Shown: positions 55,225-64,000 of the stretch, one piece after another
How the letters are laid out: each line of letters begins with the position of its first letter
Position numbering within the stretch: the stretch's first letter is position 1
Source of the DNA: Prado023 sp963736425
Lineage (GTDB): Bacteria > Actinomycetota > Actinomycetes > S36-B12 > CAIYMF01
Assembly (NCBI GenBank): GCA_963736425.1
Contig: CAVTOX010000008.1
Location: forward strand, 1-64,000
Reading direction: 5' to 3'
Length of the DNA: 64,000 nucleotides
Position numbers and translations under genes: made by a program
Notes under the pieces: generated by a model
Told to the model about the DNA's origin: nothing
The model's input: the letters and a program-made list of their open reading frames with translations, nothing else
Databases searched by the model: none

Positions 55225-56852
55225 GTGGATGCAGCACCGGACGGGCACACCCCGGGGCGGGCCGCCGGGCACCAGCCCGGAGCTGACCACGAGCACATGC
55301 ACGCCGACGTCGAGGCCCATGACCTGAGGTCCAAGGGCCTGCGCAAGGGCTCGGTCTCGATCGTCGCGGCCGTCGCCATCGGCCTCGCGGCCACGGCCCC
55401 GGCCTACTCCCTGACCGGCGCCCTGGGATACGGCGCCCTCGAGTCGGGCTACCAGCTGCCGATCGTGTTCGTGATCTCGGTCGATCCCGATGTTCTTCGT
55501 GGCCCTGGCCTACAAGCACATGACCACCGTGGCGGCCGACTCCGGCACGGTGTTCACCTGGGGCTCGATGGCGATGGGCCCGCGTACCGGCTGGATCGGT
55601 GGCTGGGGCCTGTTCCTGTCCAGCACCCTGGCGGGGGTGGGCGCTGCCGAGGTGATGGTGAACTCGGTCGTCACCGTCACCGGGATGGAGGATCCGCCCC
55701 ACCTCCTGCGCCTGGCGATCGCGGCGGGGTTCATCCTGCTGACCACCTGGCTGGTGTCGCGCGGGGCCGAGGAGTCCTCGCGCACGACCCTGGGGTTGAC
55801 GATCCTGCAGTACGGCGGGCTGATCCTGTTCGCCGCCCTCATGGGGGCCGCGGTCCTGGGCGGGGACTCGGCACCCAGCGCCGAGCCGTTCTCGTGGCAG
55901 TGGCTGAACCCGCTGGCCATCGACGGGTTCCAGCCCCTGCTCGGCGGCTTCCTGGTGGCGCTGTTCATCTTCTGGGGGTTCGACGCCTCGCTGGCGATGT
56001 CGGAGGAGTCCGAGGGCAACTCGGCGCAGGCAGGCCGCACCGGCGTCATCGCGATGGGCATCATCCTCGTGACGTACGTGCTGTTCACGATCGCGGCACT
56101 GGCGTTCTCGGGCCTCGACGAGTCCGACCCGCTGAGCATGACGTTCGAGGACAACATCGACGACGTCTTCTTCGTGATGGCCTCCGAGACCATCGGATCG
56201 AAGGGGGCGGTCGTGGCAGCCCTGATCGTGGGCATCTCGGCGTTCTCCGCGACGATGTCGACGGTCATGCCCACCGCTCGCGGCCTGCTGGCCATGGCCA
56301 CGTACAAGGCGCTCCCCGGGAAGTTCGCCAACGTCAACGAGGCGACCCGTTCGCCCAAGTACGCGACGTGGTTCATGGGTCTGCTGACCCTGGCGATCTA
56401 CGTCGGGCTCAGCCTGACCAGCGACGCGATCGTCGCGGACTCGGTGTACAGCGTGGGCATCTCGATCTGCGCCTACTACATCGTGGTGTCCCTGGCCAGC
56501 GTGTTCTACTTCCACCGGACCGCATTCGGCTCGGTGCGGACCGCGTTCGGCCAGGTCATCCTCCCCGCGCATCGCGGCCGTGGTGCTGATCGCGGTCATG
56601 GTCCTCGAGGCCAAGAACATGACGGACCCCGACTACGGCTCGGGCAACTCGTTCCGGGGCATCGGCACGGTGTTCATCGTCGGCGTGATCGGGATGCTCA
56701 TCGCGGTCCCGGTCATGGCGCTGTGGAACCTCAGGGCGCCGGCCTTCTTCCGGGGACAGACGCTGCCCAAGCAGCGCGCGCACTGGACGGATGACGCAGC
56801 GGTCGTAGCCGCCCTGCCATCGCGCGCCGCATCTGGGATAGTCCCGTCATGA
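55225..56852 (+). CDS. APC-superfamily amino-acid permease (two frameshifts)
   Basis: About 540 residues corrected, from a GTG at 55225 with GGGAGGG upstream. Twelve-helix permease: VAIGLAATAPAYSLTGALGY (helix 1 with the broken-helix Gly motif), TVFTWGSMAMGPRTGWIGGW, helix 6 with FIFWGFDASLAMSEES. Frame errors lie near 55482 (extra C in GGT(C)GATC, after FVISV) and near 56570 (extra C in GCG(C)ATC, before IAAVVLIAVMV). His-rich N-terminus. Substrate not determinable. It overlaps the hydrolase gene downstream by 4 nt. Confidence 0.83.
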
Positions 56853-58048
56853 GTCGATCGCGCAAGCGCCGGAGGTGGCCGTGGGTCATCCTGTTCTCGG
56901 CGATCGCGCTGGTCGGCGTGTTCTACGTGGGTGGGGCCTGGTACTTCTCGGGACAGGTGTACGCCGACGCGTTGAAGGCTGAGCCCTACGACCCCGCGGA
57001 CCTGCAGCGCGGAACCGTGGCGGCCTACGACGGGACCGGCGAGCAGGCCACCGTGACGATCGTCCCGGACGAGGCAGATCGCGAGGAGACCAAGTTCGAC
57101 GAGGCGGTCGTCGGCCTGGCCCTCGATGAGTCCCTTCTGGTGGTCGGACCGGCCACGCGCGGCGCGGACGGCGCGCAGACCCGGCCGGTGCTCGACGTGA
57201 TCGGCACCGCGCCCAACGTGGGCGACCGGTACGGGCTGACCCGCGACGTCTGGCTGGACCCGGAGCAGGCCGGACTGGACGCGCAGGAGGTGGTGATCTC
57301 CACCCCGGACGGGCGCCAGTTCCCGGCGTGGGAGATCCCAGTCGAGGGCTCCACGAAGTGGGCGATCCTCACCCACGGCAAGGGCGCGGCGCGCTCGGAG
57401 ATGCTGCGCATGGCGCGCCCGCTGCACAAGGCCGGGTACAACGTGCTGATCATCACCTACACCGGCGACGTCGGGGCCCCGCCCTACGACGACGGCATGG
57501 TCCACTTCGGTCGCACCGAGTGGCAGGAGCTCCAGGCTGCGGTCGAGTACGTGGAGGCCGCAGGGGCGGAGACCATCGTCCTCGGGGGCGCCAGCCACGG
57601 TGGTGCCGTGACGCTCGGGTTCCTCGCGAGGGGCGAGTTGGCCAGGCGGATCGACGGCGTGATCCTCGACGCCCCGGCCTCGAGCTTCGAGGACGTCATC
57701 GACGAGGCTGCGGAGTTCCGCAGCCTCCCCGTCGTGAACCAACCGATCCCGGAGTCACTGGAGGACGCAGCGAAGCTCGCGGTGGCCTTCCGGTACGGCG
57801 TGGACTACTCGGCGGTCGACTACACCGACATGGCGGGGTTGGTCGCGGTGCCGCTGCTGACCTTCCAGGGCGTTGATGACCAGACTGTCCCGAAGGCGGT
57901 CAACGATCGGTTCATGCGTACGGCCGGCACCGGCGGCACGTACGAGGTGGTCGACGGCGCCGATCACCTGCTGGCGTGGAACGTGGACCCGAAGGCCTAC
58001 GAGAAGGCGATCAAGACGTTCACCAAGGAGCTGGACTCCGGCCAGTGA
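56849..58048 (+). CDS. Membrane-anchored alpha/beta hydrolase
   Basis: 399 residues from the ATG at 56849 (ATGA overlap with the permease). N-terminal anchor (WVILFSAIALVGVFYVGGAWYF) after a basic RKRRR. An extracytoplasmic alpha/beta hydrolase domain follows: AILTHGKGAARSEML (oxyanion), GGASHGGAV (nucleophile Ser), FQGVDDQTVP (Asp) and GADHLLAW (His). Complete triad, so probably active on an ester or peptide outside the cell. Coupled expression with the permease suggests release then uptake of a nutrient; inference. Confidence 0.8.
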   Translation: MSRSRKRRRWPWVILFSAIALVGVFYVGGAWYFSGQVYADALKAEPYDPADLQRGTVAAYDGTGEQATVTIVPDEADREETKFDEAVVGLALDESLLVVGPATRGADGAQTRPVLDVIGTAPNVGDRYGLTRDVWLDPEQAGLDAQEVVISTPDGRQFPAWEIPVEGSTKWAILTHGKGAARSEMLRMARPLHKAGYNVLIITYTGDVGAPPYDDGMVHFGRTEWQELQAAVEYVEAAGAETIVLGGASHGGAVTLGFLARGELARRIDGVILDAPASSFEDVIDEAAEFRSLPVVNQPIPESLEDAAKLAVAFRYGVDYSAVDYTDMAGLVAVPLLTFQGVDDQTVPKAVNDRFMRTAGTGGTYEVVDGADHLLAWNVDPKAYEKAIKTFTKELDSGQ

Positions 58049-58087
58049 TGCGCCGCGGGGAGTGGGGTCCCCGGGTGACGCCGTGGG

Positions 58088-59209
58088 TCAGCCGCGGGCG
58101 CGTTCGGCTATGACCACGCCGGCGAGGATGACCGCGCCGCCGAGCATCTGCGCGGGCGTCAGGACCTCGCCGAGCACCACCCACGCGATCAGTGAGGCGA
58201 TGAACGGCTCGATCATCCCGATGATGCTCGCGCCGGCGGCGCCGATGTGGCGGATCGCGGCGAGCACCAGCCAGAACGGCACGATCGTGCCGAGAACGAC
58301 CATCCAGATGGCCAACGCCCAGAGCGGGACGGCGGTCGTGCCCGCGCCCAGGGGGGTCGCCGAGCCCTCGAGGGACGCCCACGGGTAGCGCCACCAGGGC
58401 AGCAGGACGGCCCACAGCAGGGCGGCGAAGCCGAAGCCCCACAGGGTCAGCGAGACCGGGTCGCGCTCCTGGCCGCAGGTCTCGCCCAGCAGGTAGTAGA
58501 GCGCCAGCGCCACGGCTGCCCCGAACGCGGCTGCGACGCCCAACGAGTTCAGCGTCAGGCCCAGCCATATCTGGGCGACCATCGCCAGCCCCACCATCGC
58601 CAGTGCCAGGCCGAGCCAGACGGTGTTGCGCACCGGCCGGTGCCAGGCGTAGCGCACCCACAGCACGACCATGATGGGGGCGGTGAACTCGATGAGCAGG
58701 GCGATCCCGATCGGCATCCGCGTGATCGCGACGAAGTAGAGCCACTGGGTCATGGCCACGCCGAGGACTCCGTAGGCCGCGACGGGTCCGAGCTCGTGGC
58801 GGTGCAGGGGGAGCGAGCGCCGGTTCGTCAGGGCGACGAACACCAGCAGGATCAGGAACGCGAACGTGACGCGCAGCTGGGAGACGCGGGCGGCGTTGTC
58901 CACCGCGGTCAGCAGCACCTTGCTCACCGTGCCGTTGATGCCGAACAGCAGGGCCCCGGTGAGGTACAGCGCGTAGCCCAGGGCGGGGCGCTTGTGGAAG
59001 CCCGCGGGCGGGGCGCCGGGGGCAGCGCTCGCGGTGGCCTCCTCTGCTTCGGAGACCGGCGGCGCAGGGATACCCGACAGGGCATCCGGCGGGCCGGTGG
59101 TGAGGTGCGCGGCGATGCCTGCCGGTAAGTGCGGCGGGTCAGGGGTTTGGTGCGCGGGGATGCCGTCGGGGCCGTCCGGTGGGCCACTCGTGGAGTGCTC
59201 TTGGGTCAC
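58088..59209 (-). CDS. EamA/DMT-family transporter
   Basis: 373 residues from a GTG at 59209, whose codon overlaps the upstream hydrolase stop (GTGA). An unusual Pro/Gly/His-rich cytoplasmic N-terminus of about 80 residues (with repeated GIPAH/GIAAH-like elements) precedes ten helices typical of EamA pairs: ALYLTGALLFGINGTVSKV and, in the second half, FIASLIAWVVLGEVLTPAQMLGGAVIL. Likely exports a metabolite or amino acid. It is in an operon with the hydrolase at 59206-60028. Confidence 0.83.
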   Translation of the reverse strand: MTQEHSTSGPPDGPDGIPAHQTPDPPHLPAGIAAHLTTGPPDALSGIPAPPVSEAEEATASAAPGAPPAGFHKRPALGYALYLTGALLFGINGTVSKVLLTAVDNAARVSQLRVTFAFLILLVFVALTNRRSLPLHRHELGPVAAYGVLGVAMTQWLYFVAITRMPIGIALLIEFTAPIMVVLWVRYAWHRPVRNTVWLGLALAMVGLAMVAQIWLGLTLNSLGVAAAFGAAVALALYYLLGETCGQERDPVSLTLWGFGFAALLWAVLLPWWRYPWASLEGSATPLGAGTTAVPLWALAIWMVVLGTIVPFWLVLAAIRHIGAAGASIIGMIEPFIASLIAWVVLGEVLTPAQMLGGAVILAGVVIAERARG

Positions 59210-60028
59210 ACGGACACCGAGCGGATGAGGTCGGCGAGCAGGCCGGCCGTCGCGTCGGGGGCGTCGCGGCGGACGTCGTGGCCGGCCTCGAGTCGGGTGA
59301 TCGACCAGCCGGGCAGCGCCCGGAGGCTCGCCTCGGCCTCCGGCGCGACCAGGCCGCCGAGCTCGGGCAGCCCCGCGGCGACCACCACCGGGGAGGGTGC
59401 GATCCGCAGGAGCCGCTCGGTGTCGGCGTGGACCCACACGACCGGCTCGGTGAAGGCCGCCCGGTCGACGGACTGCTTGGCGCGTGCCCAGAGCTCGTAC
59501 TCGTCGTCGTCCCACGTCGGGTGGTCGGTGCGGGCCGCGGCCACGACGTCGGCGAGCGGGATCGATTGCAGTTCGGCGAACCAGTCGCCGAACTCGCTGA
59601 CGTCGACGGGGGACGGGGGCTCGAGCGTGCCGCCCACTGGGTGTGTCCCCCTGCGGGCCGCTTCCGGCGTCAGGCAGCCCCTGCATGAGGGGCGGATCCT
59701 CGAGGAACGTGGCAACGACCAGGTCGGGCCGGTTGGCCGCCACGCCCAGGGCGACCATCGAGCCCATGGAGTGCCCGCCCACCACGATTGGCCCACCGGA
59801 CTGCGCCACCAGCGCCTCGGCCTCGCCGATCGCCTCGGCCAGCAGGTCGGGCCAGGCGATGGTCTGCCCCGGCTGGGCCCGTCGGCCACCGTGGGCAGGG
59901 GCGTCGGGGGTGGCCACGACGAGGTCGGCCAGGCCCGCGCGCGCCCGAAGCCGCCGCACGAACGGGCCCCAGCAGGCGCCGGAGTCGCCGACGCCGTGCA
60001 TGAGCAGGAGTGCGGGCAGGGCGGTCAT
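59206..60028 (-). CDS. Alpha/beta hydrolase (one frameshift)
   Basis: About 274 residues corrected. ATG at 60028. LLLMHGVGDSGACWGPFVRRL (oxyanion), GGHSMGSMVALG (nucleophile Ser) and, after a break near 59655, SPVVVAAGLPELGG and LEAGHDVRRDAPD (His). The break follows MQGLPDAGS; without it the fold is cut before the lid. Cytoplasmic esterase or peptidase of unknown substrate. The stop overlaps the start of the exporter gene. Confidence 0.8.
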
Positions 60029-60251
60029 GGGCAGCTCCTCGGTCCGTGGTGCGGGGACGAGCCTATCCGCGCCTCCCCGTTGCCGGTCCGGTCCCTGACT
60101 GCAGTTGGTGGGACCCGCATCGATCGCGCGATGGGCGGGTCTGCGATCGCCGAAGGCGTCGCGCCAACTCCGGTCCCGGGCTCCGGATGCCAGGAACGTG
60201 GAGGGTTGTTGCTCTTCTTGGGCCAGGAACCTTCCGAGTTCTCCGGGGTCC

Positions 60252-60257
60252 TACGCT
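60252..60257 (+). promoter_or_regulatory. Candidate leaderless -10 box of the HipA-like gene
   Basis: TACGCT lies 6 nt before the ATG at 60264. Confidence 0.45.
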
Positions 60258-60263
60258 GTGCCG

Positions 60264-61146
60264 ATGAACCCGGTGCGCGCCACGAGGTACGTGACCCCCC
60301 TGCGCGAGGGCGGGTCGCTGCCCGGCCTGATGGAGGCTGACGACCTGGGCATGTACGTGGTCAAGTTCTGCGGTGCGGGCCAGGGCCCGCGGGCGCTGGT
60401 CGCGGAGGTGATCTGTGCGGAGATCGCGGGTGCGATCGGCCTGAGGGTCCCGCGCTGGGTGCCGGTCCTCGTGCCCGAGGAGCTGGCGCCAGCTGAGCCC
60501 GACGAGGAGGTTCAGCACCTGCTGAAGCTCTCCGTCGGCATGAACCTGGGCATCGACTTCCTGCCCGGCGCGCTCGACGTGGGCCCGATGCCGACCGTGG
60601 ACCCGCAGCTCGCGGGGCGGATCGTGTGGCTCGATGCGCTGATCACCAACGCGGACCGCTCATGGCGCAACCCCAACATGCTGCTCTGGCACCGCGCGCT
60701 GCAGCTGATCGATCACGGCGCTGCGCTCACGTTCCACCACTCCTGGGCGCCCGGCCGGGCCGACCAGGTGCAGCGCTTCGCCACCCGCGAGTATGACCTC
60801 GCCGATCATGCGCTGCTCGAGTGCACCCCCGATGTCTTGGCCGCCGATCACGACCTCGGCGACCTCGACTGGGCGGGTGTGATCGCTGGTGCCGTGGCTG
60901 ACCGTCCCCGAGGAATGGCTCGGTGGGGACAGCGCGGCGTGGGGTGGTCAGGAGGCCGTGAGGGCGGCCTACCGGGAGTTCCTGCTGGCTCGCATCGGCG
61001 CCCGACCCACCTGGGTCCCGGCACTTGTCCGGGCCGCCGAAAGTGGGCCCGTCCGCGATGCCCTGGGCCATCGGGTGTCGGCCCGGCAGAGCCCGGGGCC
61101 GCCGGACTGGATCCCCGAGCTGAAGATCGGGCGGTCGGGGTCATGA
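60264..61146 (+). CDS. HipA-like kinase-fold protein (one frameshift)
   Basis: About 294 residues corrected, from the ATG at 60264. HipA-family features: REGGSLPGLMEADDLGMYVVKF (nucleotide-binding part, split by a short loop), VWLDALITNADRSWRNPNML with the catalytic Asp/Asn signature, and LIDHGAALTFHH. Near 60885 two bases appear lost (GCGCTGG read as GCTGG), after which the frame LVPWLTVPEEWLGG resumes. Shorter than E. coli HipA and without a HipB; instead a DUF3037 gene overlaps its stop, a known pairing. Confidence 0.75.
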
Positions 61147-61523
61147 CCGGGATGCCGTTCGAGTACGCCGTCCTACGGATCGTGCCCCGGGTCGACCGCG
61201 GTGAGTACGTGAACGGCGCGGTGCTGCTCTACTGCCAACAGACGGAGTTCCTGGGCATGCGGATCCGCAGCGATCTCAGTTGCGTCACCGCGTTGTGGTC
61301 GAAGGCCGACGTCGTGGCGATCGTCGATGCACTGGCCGCAGCGAAGGCGGTGGCCGAGGGGAGCCGCACGGTCGGGGAGGTGGGCCTGGCCGACCCGGGG
61401 CGTCGGTTCCGGTGGCTGACCGCACCGCGCAGCGTGGTGATCCAGCCCGGGCCGGTGCACACCGGCGTGACCGACGACCCGGACGCGGAGCTGGACTGGA
61501 TCGCCGAGGGGATGCTCGACTGA
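61143..61523 (+). CDS. DUF3037-family protein, partner of the HipA-like gene
   Basis: 126 residues from the ATG at 61143, overlapping the HipA-like stop (ATGA). Starts FEYAVLRIVPRVDRGEYVNGAV and has VALLYCQQ-type strands, a Trp (ALWSKADVVAIV) and FRWLTAPRSVVIQPGPVHTG. DUF3037 proteins are regularly encoded next to HipA-like kinases. Whether they act as antitoxin, substrate or part of a complex is not known. Confidence 0.82.
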   Translation: MTGMPFEYAVLRIVPRVDRGEYVNGAVLLYCQQTEFLGMRIRSDLSCVTALWSKADVVAIVDALAAAKAVAEGSRTVGEVGLADPGRRFRWLTAPRSVVIQPGPVHTGVTDDPDAELDWIAEGMLD

Positions 61524-61580
61524 CTCGGCCCCGCGACGCCGGCTGGGTCGCCGCCGGGCTGGCAACTGCGGGTGGCAGCG

Positions 61581-62333
61581 TCAGCTCATCCGGCGGACGA
61601 CTCCGAGCGGCGCGTACTTCATGGCCGTCCCCAACGGCCACCACGGCCAGCTCGGTACGCGGGCGTCGGCCTTCTCGGCCTCGATGGCGGCAACGATCGC
61701 GCGAACGCCCGTCTCGGTGTCGACCATGAGCGGGGCGTTCTCGACGAACTCGTTCATCTCCGAGCGGATGTACCCCGGGTAGATGGTCGACACCACGACG
61801 TCGAGGTCGGGCGTGGCCTGCATCTCGCTGCGCAGGCCCTCGGCCAGGTGCGCGACGCCGGCCTTCGTAGCCGCGTACACGTTCAGGGCCTTCGGCATCC
61901 CGCGCATCGCCGACATCGACGAGATGAACACCAGGTGCCCCCGTTTCTGGTCGCGGAAGATCTCCATGGCCGCCTCGGCCTGGGCCAGGGCGGCGACGAA
62001 GTTGGTCATGGCCGTCTGCTTGTTGGCGTAGTACTTGCCCGTCCCGAGCTTCGCGCCCTTGCCCAGGCCAGCGTTGATGATGACGCGGTCGAGCGTGCCG
62101 AAGTCCTCCGCGAAGGCGTGGAACACCTCGAACACGGCGTCGTCGTCGGTGACGTCGAGCGCCCGGACCTCCACCCGGCGCTCGGGGCTGGCCGCCAGGA
62201 TCTCGGCGCGCAACTCCTCCAGCCGGTCCATACGCCGGGCCGCCAGGGCCAGGTCGTTGCCGTTGGCGGCGAACTGGCGAGCCATCTCGGCTCCCAGGCC
62301 GGAACTGGCGCCGGTGATCAGGATGGTGGGCAT
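61581..62333 (-). CDS. Short-chain dehydrogenase/reductase
   Basis: 250 residues from the ATG at 62333, with GAGAGGA upstream. Classical SDR: GASSGLGAEMARQF cofactor loop, DVTDDDAVF, NAGLGKG, catalytic Ser region LVFISSMSA and YAATKAG (Tyr-x3-Lys). ARRMDR at the end of the second strand favours NADP(H). C-terminal part ends RRMS. Substrate unknown. Transcribed alone, facing the DUF3037 gene. Confidence 0.88.
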   Translation of the reverse strand: MPTILITGASSGLGAEMARQFAANGNDLALAARRMDRLEELRAEILAASPERRVEVRALDVTDDDAVFEVFHAFAEDFGTLDRVIINAGLGKGAKLGTGKYYANKQTAMTNFVAALAQAEAAMEIFRDQKRGHLVFISSMSAMRGMPKALNVYAATKAGVAHLAEGLRSEMQATPDLDVVVSTIYPGYIRSEMNEFVENAPLMVDTETGVRAIVAAIEAEKADARVPSWPWWPLGTAMKYAPLGVVRRMS

Positions 62334-62366
62334 GGTCGTCCTCTCGTGGGGCAGGTGGGCGGTGCG

Positions 62367-63191
62367 TCAGGCGACGGTCAGATCGTCCTGACCGTGGGTG
62401 ATCTCACGGGGATGGCGTTCCTTGGGCGCGAGGCCGTCGCCGCTGGAGACTCGCCGGAGGCGCCGGCCGACCCAGGGCACGAGGTGGACTCGAACCCATT
62501 CGACGTCGCCGGCGAGGTTGTCGCGCCGTGACCGGGGCGGCGCCGGCGGCAGCGGCTCGGCCCACCAGCCGACCTGACCGCCGAGGACCCCCGGGTCGGT
62601 GATGCCCAGCTCGGCGAGGACGGCGGCGGCAACGCGGGCGTGGCCCAACTCGTTGAGGTGCAGCCGGTCCGGGGCCCAGAACCGCCGATCGGTCAGGGCA
62701 TGGATCGCCTCGAGGTCGACCAGCGTCGCGCCGTGCCTGGCGGCCACCTCGCGGACGTTGCGGTTGAAGGCGTGGAACGCCTGCTCGAGCCGGTCGGCGA
62801 AGCGCCCGGAGCCGCCGGCCCGCGCCAGGGAGGTGAACAGGACCACCCGGGCGCCGGTGGCGGTGAGCTGCTCGACGGCGGCGTCGTAGCGGGCGTACAG
62901 GTCGGGGAGGTCCGTCCCCGGGCGCAGGACGTCGTTGGCGCCAGCGTGGAACGTGATGATGTCCGGGCCGAGGGTCAGCGCCGGGCCGAACTGCTCGGCG
63001 ACGACCTGGTCGAGGAGCTTGCCGCGGATGGCGAGGTTGGCGTACGTGACGGGGTAGTGGGCGACCCCGGAGCGGTCGGCGGCCAGCCCCGTGGCCACTC
63101 GGTCGGACCATCCCATGTGCCGCCCGTCAGGACGCAGGTCATCGGACATGCCCTCCGTGAAGGAGTCCCCGAGGCAGATCAGTCGAGTCAC
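62367..63191 (-). CDS. SGNH/GDSL-family hydrolase
   Basis: 274 residues from a GTG at 63191. Block I LICLGDSFTEGMSD (nucleophile Ser), block II with YPVTYANLAIRGKLL (Gly), block III FHAGANDVLRPG (Asn) and block V DRLHLNELGHARV (Asp, His). Complete catalytic set; no signal peptide, so probably cytoplasmic. It hydrolyses an ester or acyl group, perhaps of a lipid or thioester. Basic C-terminal extension. Lies 33 nt from the SDR gene start and could share its transcript. Confidence 0.88.
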   Translation of the reverse strand: MTRLICLGDSFTEGMSDDLRPDGRHMGWSDRVATGLAADRSGVAHYPVTYANLAIRGKLLDQVVAEQFGPALTLGPDIITFHAGANDVLRPGTDLPDLYARYDAAVEQLTATGARVVLFTSLARAGGSGRFADRLEQAFHAFNRNVREVAARHGATLVDLEAIHALTDRRFWAPDRLHLNELGHARVAAAVLAELGITDPGVLGGQVGWWAEPLPPAPPRSRRDNLAGDVEWVRVHLVPWVGRRLRRVSSGDGLAPKERHPREITHGQDDLTVA

Positions 63192-63326
63192 GACGAAACG
63201 GTATCCCGACACGTCGCGCGCCGACCGAATGGTGGGTGCGCCCCGGCCGGTGGGCGGCTCGACCGGCAACAGCCCGGCCCCCTCGCCTACGATCACGCTC
63301 CGTGCACCGATGCCCCGGAGGTCGTC

Positions 63327-64000
63327 ATGACGATGAAGAAGCCACTCAAGGGCAAGGTCGCGCTGGTGATGGGCGTGGCCAGCGAGGAGTCGATCGCGTG
63401 GGCGATCGCACAGGAGCTGACCCAGGCAGGGCGCACGGGTGATCCTCGGCTACCAGTTCCGGTTCCACAGCCGGATCATGCAGCTGGCGCCCGACGCTGC
63501 CGCACCTGATCGCCTACGAGCGGTGCGACATCCGCAACCCCGAGGAGGTCGCAGGCGTTCTTCGCCAAGGTCACGGTCCCGATCGACATCGTCGTCCACG
63601 CGATCGCGTTCGCCCCCAAGACGGCCTTCGAGGGTCGCCTGGTGGAGACGACCGAGGACGACTTCACCACGGCGCTTGTCACCTCCGCGCACTCGTTGGC
63701 CACGTTGATGAACGCCGCTCGCGGGCACATGCCCAACGGGGGATCGGTCATCGCGCTCAGCTACATCGGCGGGGTTCGGGTGTCGGCGAAGTACAAGGTG
63801 ATGGGGGTCGCCAAGGCGGCGCTGGAGGCCTACGTCCGTGAGCTTGCCGCGGACCTCGGGCCGACGGGATCCGGGTCAACGCGATCTCGGCCGGGCCGAT
63901 CCGCACGATCGCGGCGTCGGGGCTGCCCGACCTGGACCTGATGCTGGAGTACAACCGGAAGGTCTCGCCGATGCATCGCGACGTCACGCAGGAGGACGTC
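63327..64000 (+). CDS. fabI: FabI/InhA-type enoyl-ACP reductase, 5' part (four frameshifts, truncated by window end)
   Basis: ATG at 63327 with GGAGG upstream. MKKPLKGKVALVMGVASEES is the FabI cofactor loop; further on VVHAIAFAPK, SVIALSYIGG, and KYKVMGVAKAALEAYVREL (Tyr-x6-Lys catalytic pair), then NAISAGPIRT. The enzyme reduces trans-2-enoyl-ACP in fatty acid elongation. The frame breaks near 63440 (extra G in GGG), 63490 (extra C in CCC), 63556 (extra base in GC(A)GGCG) and 63870. Four indels within 450 nt of an essential gene argue for sequence error rather than decay. The gene continues beyond 64000. Confidence 0.85.

Overview
The window is two unrelated pieces of DNA. Positions 1 to about 4200 are AT-richer and read like a Bacteroidetes genome: an outer-membrane barrel gene, an RND/MMPL exporter, a U-tract terminator, and the start of a secreted protein with a Bacteroidetes-type 'FPYKENFD...LPNGW' opening. 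From about 4200 to 64000 the DNA is GC-rich and Actinobacterial. The switch falls inside open frames on both sides, so the join is most likely an assembly chimera. The GC-rich part also carries many 1-2 nt indels in conserved genes, which suggests a draft metagenomic or long-read assembly. Such genes are given below as one gene with the break positions stated.

Actinobacterial layout. 4.2-7.2 kb: remnants and an IS21-family element (istA/istB, both frameshifted) with recognisable inverted ends. 7.7-14.3 kb: four large polytopic membrane proteins of the glycosyltransferase (PMT/GT87/ArnT-like) type and one small secreted protein. 14.3-26.4 kb: a Tad/Flp pilus locus. Two flp pilins, a truncated third pilin, tadC, a VWA-tadB fusion, tadA/cpaF, tadZ/cpaE and cpaB lie on the minus strand; two tadE-like genes and tadG lie on the plus strand, with moeZ between the halves. 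No prepilin peptidase is visible. 26.7-31.7 kb: an LPG-synthase-type membrane protein with a kinase-like motif, a secreted clan-A-like glycosidase, and a MazEF-type toxin-antitoxin pair.

31.7-55.2 kb resembles, from memory, the conserved M. tuberculosis Rv3193c-Rv3202c neighbourhood: AdnA/AdnB-type helicase-nucleases, NudC, UvrD2, an ABC1-family kinase, a DUF2342 zincin, a PDZ/Lon-like protease and a UPF0182 protein. A DUF5679 zinc protein, an enoyl-CoA hydratase, two additional hydrolases and an unusual intergenic region with six DnaA-box-like 9-mers are interspersed. 55.2-64 kb: an APC permease, two alpha/beta hydrolases, an EamA exporter, a HipA-like/DUF3037 pair, an SDR, an SGNH hydrolase, and a FabI-type enoyl reductase that runs off the window.

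The most distinctive points are the Tad locus flanked by membrane glycosyltransferases with its VWA-TadB fusion, the DnaA-box-like cluster followed by a palindromic promoter and a large hairpin, a recurring leaderless-promoter architecture, and the helicase/nuclease gene split by an in-frame TGA.
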